A stretch of DNA of 64,000 bases, from positions 1-64,000 of the forward strand of contig VHCN01000004.1 in assembly GCA_016871675.1 (NCBI GenBank). The letters are read 5' to 3'. Below are positions 58,952 through 64,000 of the stretch, piece after piece. The notes beneath the pieces were generated by a model. The model was not told where the DNA came from and made no database searches. It saw nothing but the letters and a program-made list of their open reading frames with translations. A program made the translations under genes and the position numbers. Numbering within the stretch: the stretch's first letter is position 1; each line of letters starts with the position of its first letter. Source of the stretch: Verrucomicrobiota bacterium (lineage in GTDB: Bacteria > Verrucomicrobiota > Verrucomicrobiia > Limisphaerales > VHCN01).

Positions 58952-58959
58952 TTCATTTC

Positions 58960-59403
58960 TCACTTCAACGCCTCGGCGGGCGCGACTTCGATTTGCGCCG
59001 CGATGAACTCCGGGATCGGCGCGGCGCTCATCTTGCCCGTGGCGTCGCGCGTCACGCACACCACCGTGAGCCGTCCGCGCGCGACCTCCAATTGCGGCGT
59101 CGCGTTGAGTTTGCGGAAGCGAAATTCGTAGGTCAGCGCCTTGGTTTTCTTCTCCGCGACGAGCAGTTGGATTTCCACCTCGTCCTCGAACCGCAACGGG
59201 TGCCGGTAGTCGCAGGTCACGTGGACGCGCGGCCAGCCCGCCGGCGAATCCGTGTCGCGCATCACGATCGAAAACCCGAGCGAGCGGAAAAACGCGTGCT
59301 CCGCCGTCTCCATGTAGCGGAAGAAATTCGAGTAGTGGACGATGCCGGCCATGTCCGTCTCGCTGAACTCCACGCGGCGCACCGCTTTGAACTCGTAGGG
59401 CAT
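58960..59403 (-). CDS. Acyl-CoA thioesterase, hot-dog fold (YbgC/FadM-like)
   Basis: A 147-residue single-domain 4-hydroxybenzoyl-CoA thioesterase-type protein. The family motif RVEFSETDMAGIVHYSNFFR contains the catalytic Asp; ETAEHAFFRSLGFS and VTCDYRHPLRFEDEVEIQLL complete the hot-dog core. It hydrolyses acyl thioesters in the cytoplasm. It is the last gene of the operon entering from the right edge, 37 bp after the glycosyltransferase. In aryl-polyene and related pathways such enzymes release or proofread thioesters, which fits the rest of this operon. Confidence 0.9.
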   Translation of the reverse strand: MPYEFKAVRRVEFSETDMAGIVHYSNFFRYMETAEHAFFRSLGFSIVMRDTDSPAGWPRVHVTCDYRHPLRFEDEVEIQLLVAEKKTKALTYEFRFRKLNATPQLEVARGRLTVVCVTRDATGKMSAAPIPEFIAAQIEVAPAEALK

Positions 59404-59407
59404 GGCT

Positions 59408-59447
59408 GACGTTCAAAGTTCGGGGTTCAAACTTCAAGGTTCAAAAT
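59408..59447. repeat. TTGAACT-type short tandem repeat
   Basis: The 37-bp gap between the glycosyltransferase and thioesterase genes is made of GTTCAAAG, TTCGGG, GTTCAAAC, TTCAAG, GTTCAAAA units, a degenerate 7-bp tandem repeat. Similar stretches occur near 3765-3790, 24430-24453, 24583-24612 and 60751-60775. Confidence 0.6.
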
Positions 59448-60745
59448 TTCGCCGCGTCCTGGAACACCTTCACCATCTCGCGCGCGAGGTGCCCGACGCT
59501 GAATTTCTCGTAAACCGCGTGGCGGCCCTTGTCGCCGAGCGCCCGGGCGTGCGCGGGATCCAGCAGCAGCGACTCGATGCCGGATGCGAGCGCGGACGCG
59601 TTCGCATCGCACACCACGCCGCCGCCCGTCGCCTCGATGAGTTCCGGGAAGGATGCCGCGCGCGGTTGCACCACGGGCACGCCCGCGGCCATGGCCTCGA
59701 TGAGATACAGCCCGAATGCCTCGCCGTAAACCGCCGGCACGCTGAACACCGATAGTGCGTGGAAGAAATCCAGCTTCCGCTCTCGGTCGAGGTTCGGGAA
59801 GAACTCCGCATCCGCGAGCACGCCCGCGGCGCGCAGCTTTGCCGTCTGCTCCTGCACGAAGCCCTCGTCTCCCGGACCGCAGCCGCCGCCGATGTGCAGG
59901 CGCAGGTTTGGCACCTTGCCCCGCTGCTTGATCGCGATGAAGGCGTCCACCAGCACATCGAGCCCCTTCTCGCGGCACATGCGCGCGAAGAAGCCCAGCA
60001 CCGGCGGGCCCGCGCCTTGCACGTGCGCTTCCGACTCTCGCACCATCGCGTAGCCGTCGAGGTTGATGCCGTTGTGCACCACGCGCACGCGGCCGCCGGG
60101 CAGGCCGAGCCGCCCGGTCATCCGGTCCGCAAAGTAACGGCTCGGCGCCACGAGCGCATCCGCCTCTCGCGCGCGCTCCGCGAGCGTGCGCCACACGGCC
60201 GTGCGATGCGGCTCCGGCATCGCGTCGAGAAAGTAGTCCTCGCCCTGCAACGTCACCACCACGGGACAGCGCAGCTCGGACTTCAGCCTGCGCACGAGCC
60301 CCGCGAGCATCGCGTTGGACAGGCAGATGGCATCGGGCCTGGGCTGCGACTTGAGGAACGCGATGAGTCCGTCAAGTTCGCGCGCCTGGTTGCCCTCCTC
60401 GCCGCGCAACATCGAGAGCGTCAGCTCGGCGACATCCTCGGGCCGCGTCTTGGCCGCCTTGCCCGCGGCCCACTTGAGCAGCACCGGCGAGGCGAGCATG
60501 CCGTGAAGCCACGCCGGCGCGCGGCGGAAGAACGCGGTCTTCTGCTCCAGATACACGTTCACGCCGCTGAAGAACATCGGCGTGCCGCGCGACTGGTCGT
60601 CCTCGTCGAGCGTCATCGGCAGGTAGAGCGGGATCATGAGCACGTCGTGGCTCATGCCGCGCAGCGCCGCCACGAGCGCGTTGTCGCGGAAACAGTTCCC
60701 GCAATACATCCCGCCCGCGCCGGGGGTGATTTGCACGAGGGTCAT
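59441..60745 (-). CDS. Glycosyltransferase family 4
   Basis: A 434-residue GT-B protein from ATG 60745. N-terminal domain: TLVQITPGAGGMYCGNCFRD, LRCPVVVTLQGEDYFLDAMP. C-terminal nucleotide-sugar site: VHNGINLDGY, LGFFARMCREKGLDVLVDAF and the EX7E loop in YGEAFGLYLIEAMAAGVPVV. It transfers a sugar from a nucleotide donor, usually at the cytoplasmic face of the membrane. It belongs to the operon with the halogenase-like and radical SAM genes and could glycosylate the product or a lipid. Confidence 0.9.
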   Translation of the reverse strand: MTLVQITPGAGGMYCGNCFRDNALVAALRGMSHDVLMIPLYLPMTLDEDDQSRGTPMFFSGVNVYLEQKTAFFRRAPAWLHGMLASPVLLKWAAGKAAKTRPEDVAELTLSMLRGEEGNQARELDGLIAFLKSQPRPDAICLSNAMLAGLVRRLKSELRCPVVVTLQGEDYFLDAMPEPHRTAVWRTLAERAREADALVAPSRYFADRMTGRLGLPGGRVRVVHNGINLDGYAMVRESEAHVQGAGPPVLGFFARMCREKGLDVLVDAFIAIKQRGKVPNLRLHIGGGCGPGDEGFVQEQTAKLRAAGVLADAEFFPNLDRERKLDFFHALSVFSVPAVYGEAFGLYLIEAMAAGVPVVQPRAASFPELIEATGGGVVCDANASALASGIESLLLDPAHARALGDKGRHAVYEKFSVGHLAREMVKVFQDAAKF

Positions 60746-60750
60746 CGGCC

Positions 60751-60818
60751 GTAATGAGTAACGAGTAATGCGTCCATGGGCAACCGGCGGTTGTAATGAC
60801 GCGCCAGGCATTACTCGT
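60751..60818. repeat. Inverted repeat with TAATGAG-type heptamers
   Basis: ACGAGTAATGC (60761-60771) and GCATTACTCGT (60808-60818) are a perfect 11-bp inverted pair with about 36 bp between. The first arm is preceded by TAATGAGTA, giving a heptamer run. The second arm contains the stop codon of the halogenase-like gene. It lies in the 65-bp gap inside the operon and could act on mRNA processing or stability. Confidence 0.6.
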
Positions 60819-62076
60819 GAGGGATCGGCAGAGCCGGCCCACCCACAGGCAGGTCCTCCGGCAGGGGCGCGAATTCCCTGACTTTGTTCCAGAGGCTCGT
60901 GAAGTCCTTGTTCACATCGCCGCTCAGGCAATCGGTGATTTCTCCGGCGGCGTCGGGGTATTTCATGATCACGTCCTTGAAGGAGAACGCCGGATTGTAA
61001 AACGCGTAAACCAGCTTGCGCATGTTCTCGACGCCCTGGCGCAGCGTGGTTGCGTAGGGCGCGAAGCGCGATGGCGAGACGTCGCGCGCGAGCAGCGCTT
61101 CGTGCACGGCATCGCCGGCCATCACGCCGCTCTTGAGCGCGAGCATCAGCCCGCTGCTGAACACGGGGTCGAGGAACGCAAACGCGTCGCCGACGAGCAG
61201 CAAGCCCTCGCAGCCGCAGTGGCGCGAGTGAAAGCTGTATTCGCTCGTGACGAAGTAGTCGCCCTCCGATGCGCCGATGGAGAGGTGGTCCTTGATCCAG
61301 AGGTTCTCCTCCACCTCGCGGTGGAAGATGGCCTTCAGGTCCTTCACGCCGCCGCGCGTGAGATACCTGCCCTCGGCCACGACGCCGACGCTGACCCGGT
61401 CGTCGTGCATCGGGATGTGCCAGAACCAGCCCTTGTCCGGCACGAACGCGACCGTGGTCTGCCCCTCGTCAATGCCCGGTTCGCGTTTCGAGCCGCGGTA
61501 GTAGGTCCACACGGCGACCTTGTTGAGATACGGATCGTTCATGCGCCAGCCGTTGCGCACGGCGGCGAAGGCTTCTTTGCCGGTGCAGTCGAGCGTCATC
61601 GGCGCGCGGAACTCGGCGGTCGCGCCGGACTTCAACAGCGCGCGAACACCGGCCACGCGGCCGTCCTCGCAAAGCAGCTCCTTCACCGTGGTTTCTTCCA
61701 GCACCTGCGCGCCGCGGTCGCGCGCGTGGTCGAGCAGCATCTGGTCGAACTCGCTGCGGAGCACCTGCCACGTCTGCGCGACAGTCTCGCGGTCGTAGCG
61801 GTTGAAGAAGTAGAAGGGCTGGCTGGCCTTGCCGTCGGGCTGCACGAACACGACGCTGTATTTCTTCTGGAAACACGACGCCTTCATCTTCGGGATGAGG
61901 CCGAGCCGCTCGAGCGGGCCGTAGGTGAACGGGATGAGCGATTCGCCGATGTGGTATCGGGGAAATTTCTCGCGTTCGAGCATCAGCACGCGGTGGCCGT
62001 GCGCGGCGAGGATCGCCGCCGCGCTCGAGCCCGCGGGCCCGGCGCCGATAATGAGCGTGTCGAAGCTGGCGTTCAC
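60811..62076 (-). CDS. FAD-dependent halogenase-like monooxygenase
   Basis: A 421-residue flavoprotein from GTG 62076 (GTGA overlap with the upstream stop). FAD loop TLIIGAGPAGSSAAAILAAH, GESLIPFTYGPLERLG, second FAD motif LLLVGDAFAFLDPVFSSGLM. KGWFWHIPMHDD contains the WxWxIP motif typical of flavin-dependent halogenases. Related proteins also include geranylgeranyl reductases and hydroxylases, so halogenation is likely but not certain. Together with the chorismate-lyase-like gene immediately upstream it suggests modification of an aromatic ring. Confidence 0.82.
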   Translation of the reverse strand: MNASFDTLIIGAGPAGSSAAAILAAHGHRVLMLEREKFPRYHIGESLIPFTYGPLERLGLIPKMKASCFQKKYSVVFVQPDGKASQPFYFFNRYDRETVAQTWQVLRSEFDQMLLDHARDRGAQVLEETTVKELLCEDGRVAGVRALLKSGATAEFRAPMTLDCTGKEAFAAVRNGWRMNDPYLNKVAVWTYYRGSKREPGIDEGQTTVAFVPDKGWFWHIPMHDDRVSVGVVAEGRYLTRGGVKDLKAIFHREVEENLWIKDHLSIGASEGDYFVTSEYSFHSRHCGCEGLLLVGDAFAFLDPVFSSGLMLALKSGVMAGDAVHEALLARDVSPSRFAPYATTLRQGVENMRKLVYAFYNPAFSFKDVIMKYPDAAGEITDCLSGDVNKDFTSLWNKVREFAPLPEDLPVGGPALPIPHE

Positions 62077-62651
62077 TTCAACGCGGGCGGGAGGATTTCC
62101 ACGATCTCGGCCAGCGGACGCTGCTGCGGGTCCCAATGCGTGTTGCGCCGGCCGAAGAGCGTGTGCGGACCGCCGAGGCCGAGCACGGAGTTGATGAATG
62201 TGTCGGACTGCACGCGCAAAAACGCCTTGGGCCGGCTCTCGTGCGCGACGGCGCGTTCGTCGAGGATGCGCCCAAGCGGCACGCGCTCGGCGAGGATGTC
62301 GGCCTTCGCCGCGGGCGGGAACAGCGCGAGGTTGATCTTGATCGCGCCGAACTCGACCGGCCGCCCGTCCTTGTCCGTCACGAGCAGGACCTCGCGGAAG
62401 TAGAAGTCATCGCGCTGCTGGCGGCGCAGCACGCGGATGTGGATGGTGTCGCCGTGGAACTTCTCGAGCGTCGGCGTCATGTCGTCCTGATGCACCAGCA
62501 GCGTCCGGAACGGCTCCGGCACCTCGTCGCCCCGGACGGCCTCGATGACCGGCAGCGCCAGGCCCGCCTGCGTGTAAAAATCGTCCAGAGGATACGCGAG
62601 GGGGAGGGCGACTGGAGTCGCCGGAGAACCGGATGTCGTCTGGTTGGTCAT
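62073..62651 (-). CDS. Chorismate lyase-like (UbiC/DUF98) protein
   Basis: A 192-residue protein: FRTLLVHQDDMTPTLEKFHG, DFYFREVLLVTDKDGRPVEF, AIKINLALFPPAAKADILAE, RVPLGRILDERAVAHESRPK. The pattern (R.LL, then MT..LE, then an R-x-V-LL strand, then PLG.IL) is that of UbiC and its DUF98 relatives, which remove pyruvate from chorismate to give hydroxybenzoate. It starts 5 bp after the radical SAM gene and overlaps the halogenase-like gene. A 4- or 3-hydroxybenzoate starter for a pigment or quinone-like product is inferred. Confidence 0.65.
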   Translation of the reverse strand: MTNQTTSGSPATPVALPLAYPLDDFYTQAGLALPVIEAVRGDEVPEPFRTLLVHQDDMTPTLEKFHGDTIHIRVLRRQQRDDFYFREVLLVTDKDGRPVEFGAIKINLALFPPAAKADILAERVPLGRILDERAVAHESRPKAFLRVQSDTFINSVLGLGGPHTLFGRRNTHWDPQQRPLAEIVEILPPALK

Positions 62652-62656
62652 GGCCG

Positions 62657-64000
62657 CTAGACGTAGCGCGCGATGTTGTGCTCCGGCTTGAAGAATTCGT
62701 GCAGCAGCTTGTCCACCTGCAGCAGCGCCTCGCGCGTGAGCACGATGCGGTCGCCTTCCACGCTGAGGAAGCCCCAGTCCTTCAATCGTTGGGTCGGTTC
62801 AGCGAAGCGCTCGACCGGGTCTGCGCCGAATTTCGCCTTGAAGTCGCTGCGGCTGTTTGAGCCAAGCTTGAGTTGCAGGATGAACTCGCGGATGAACCGT
62901 TCGTCGTCTGTCGGCGTGAGTGCGCGGAAGATGGGGAACTGTCCCGCGTTCACCTGCGCCACGTAGGGATCGAAGTCCGCGTGGTTCTGGTAATGCACAC
63001 CGCCGATGTGGCCGAAGCTCGCCACGCCGACGGACAGCAAATCCGCGCCCGCCCACAGCTTGTCCCGATAGACGAACTTGGTCTTCGCCTTGTCCTTCAC
63101 CGCCGTGTAGGCGCTCGCGACGGTGTAGCCCGCGCGCTCGAACGCCGTGAAGGCGTCGTTGACCCAGCGGCGCTTGGTCGCCCAATCGGCCACCGGAGCG
63201 ACGAGCTTTTCCTCGGCCTTCATGCGCTGGTAGATGGTCGTGTTATACGGAATCTCCATCTCGTAGATGGTCACCGAGTCGGGCGCGAGTTCGAGGGTCT
63301 TGCGGATGTTCTCGCGCCAGTTGGCCTCGGTTTCCTCGACCATGCCCGCGATGAGGTCGATGTTGATCTGCGGGAAGCCCACGCTGCGCGCAAACGCGTA
63401 GGCGCGGGCGATTTCCTTGCTGTGATGTGCGCGGCCGTTGATCTCCAAAATGTGGTCGTCGAAGTTCTCCACGCCGAGCGAGAGGCGCGTGACACCGAGG
63501 TCGCGGATGGCCTTCAGCTTGTGGTCGGTGAGCGTGCCCGGCTCGCATTCAAAGGTGACTTCCTCTGCCGCGTCCCACGGCAGCAGCGCCTTCATGCCGT
63601 CGGTGAGGTGCCGCAGCTGCTCGACCGAGAGGTAGCTCGGCGTGCCGCCGCCGAAGTAGATGAAGCCCGGCGTGCGCCCGCCAACACAGGGCCTGGCCGC
63701 GTGCAGCGCGAACTCGCGCAGCACGGCGTCAATGTAACCCTTGATGGCCGCGGAATCCTTGTCGGTGTAAACCTTGAAGTAGCAAAAGTGGCAGCGCTTC
63801 CGGCAGAAGGGAATGTGGACGTAGATGCCGAGCGGCGTGCCGGGCTTGGGCGGGCGCTGCATCGCGTCGAGCACCTGCGGGACGAACTCGGGTTTCCAGA
63901 ACGAAAACGGCGGGTAGTTCGAGACGAAGTAGTTGCCGGCGGTCGTCTCCTTTTGGATGGGAGGTGTGGAGGGTCGGGGCGCTTCGAGAGTGGCTGGCTG
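62657..64000 (-). CDS. Radical SAM, HemN/HemW-like protein; 5' end beyond the window
   Basis: The frame is open to the edge and coding-like there (GNYFVSNYPPFSFWKPE just before the GTG at 63874), so the true start lies beyond 64000. The visible 447 codons show YVHIPFCRKRCHFCYFKV (CX3CX2C cluster), FIYFGGGTPSYLSVEQLRHL, VTFECEPGTLTDHKLKAIRD and LSLGVENFDDHILEINGR, then a HemW-like C-terminal domain. HemN makes protoporphyrinogen IX; HemW-like relatives carry haem or methylate or modify other substrates. Its place before chorismate-lyase-like and halogenase-like genes argues for a biosynthetic role rather than haem synthesis. Confidence 0.88.
   Translation of the reverse strand, partial: QPATLEAPRPSTPPIQKETTAGNYFVSNYPPFSFWKPEFVPQVLDAMQRPPKPGTPLGIYVHIPFCRKRCHFCYFKVYTDKDSAAIKGYIDAVLREFALHAARPCVGGRTPGFIYFGGGTPSYLSVEQLRHLTDGMKALLPWDAAEEVTFECEPGTLTDHKLKAIRDLGVTRLSLGVENFDDHILEINGRAHHSKEIARAYAFARSVGFPQINIDLIAGMVEETEANWRENIRKTLELAPDSVTIYEMEIPYNTTIYQRMKAEEKLVAPVADWATKRRWVNDAFTAFERAGYTVASAYTAVKDKAKTKFVYRDKLWAGADLLSVGVASFGHIGGVHYQNHADFDPYVAQVNAGQFPIFRALTPTDDERFIREFILQLKLGSNSRSDFKAKFGADPVERFAEPTQRLKDWGFLSVEGDRIVLTREALLQVDKLLHEFFKPEHNIARYV

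Noticed and set aside
1-64000. CRISPR arrays, rRNA genes, complete insertion sequences or prophage
   Set aside because: No direct-repeat/spacer arrays, rRNA signature stretches, transposase, integrase or phage structural motifs were found on reading both strands.

Overview
The window is high-GC bacterial chromosome (about two thirds G+C by eye) of PVC-group type, most likely Verrucomicrobiota (Pedosphaera/Limisphaera-like). Evidence: four separate single-copy pseudopilin genes with the [16 protein letters not shown] signature, two DUF1501 proteins, one giant DUF1549/DUF1553 cytochrome-c protein, a Tat-exported Gfo/Idh oxidoreductase, and few clear Shine-Dalgarno sites. Planctomycetota share some of these families, so the phylum call is an inference.

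Layout. 1-6.4 kb (minus): pseudopilin (partial), small exported protein, monohaem cytochrome, then a stator-like cassette: a zinc-ribbon MotA/ExbB channel with a long cytoplasmic tail of 58-residue repeats and two ExbD-like partners, only one of which has the expected membrane Asp. 6.5-11.9 kb (minus): a probable operon with a small ORF, DcaP-like porin, secreted transglutaminase, two TusA-like sulfur-carrier proteins flanking a DsrE-like protein; the last TusA-like domain is fused to a MetE-like methyltransferase. 12.7-21.6 kb: dnaB, pseudopilin, a lone nuoA, phosphohexomutase, CocE-type hydrolase, PhnP-like phosphodiesterase, TIGR03790 protein. 21.6-33.4 kb: glnD, exported metallo-beta-lactamase-fold enzyme, enolase-superfamily dehydratase, DUF1501, zinc-ribbon membrane protein, two lineage hypotheticals, M29 aminopeptidase, pseudopilin plus sialidase, tRNA-Arg(TCG). 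33.4-42.2 kb: DUF1549/DUF1553 protein and its DUF1501 partner separated by an intrinsic terminator, a histone-deacetylase-fold enzyme, ROK kinase, KDPG aldolase, a gene relic, trmB. 42.3-51.2 kb: Gfo/Idh oxidoreductase with a frameshifted small gene in front of it, CusF-SCO1 copper lipoprotein, a large GreA-like protein, rsmB, and an operon of radical SAM protein, anchored unknown and PLP decarboxylase whose gene carries an in-frame 96-bp palindromic insertion. 51.3-55.0 kb: a lower-GC stretch with an exported polysaccharide deacetylase and pgi, separated by a perfect parS-like palindrome. 55.1-64.0 kb: lemA, mqnD with a hydroxyacid dehydrogenase, lipoprotein, pseudopilin, then an operon entering from beyond the right edge (radical SAM, chorismate-lyase-like, FAD halogenase-like, glycosyltransferase, thioesterase) that looks like the end of a secondary-metabolite or pigment cluster.

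Regulation. Many starts are preceded by sigma70-type promoters (TTGNCN, 16-17 bp, TANNNT). In at least four genes the -10 box ends exactly 6 bases before the start codon, which predicts leaderless mRNAs. Several start calls below rest on this. No CRISPR array, rRNA or complete insertion sequence was seen. Features are called by reading; no database search was run.
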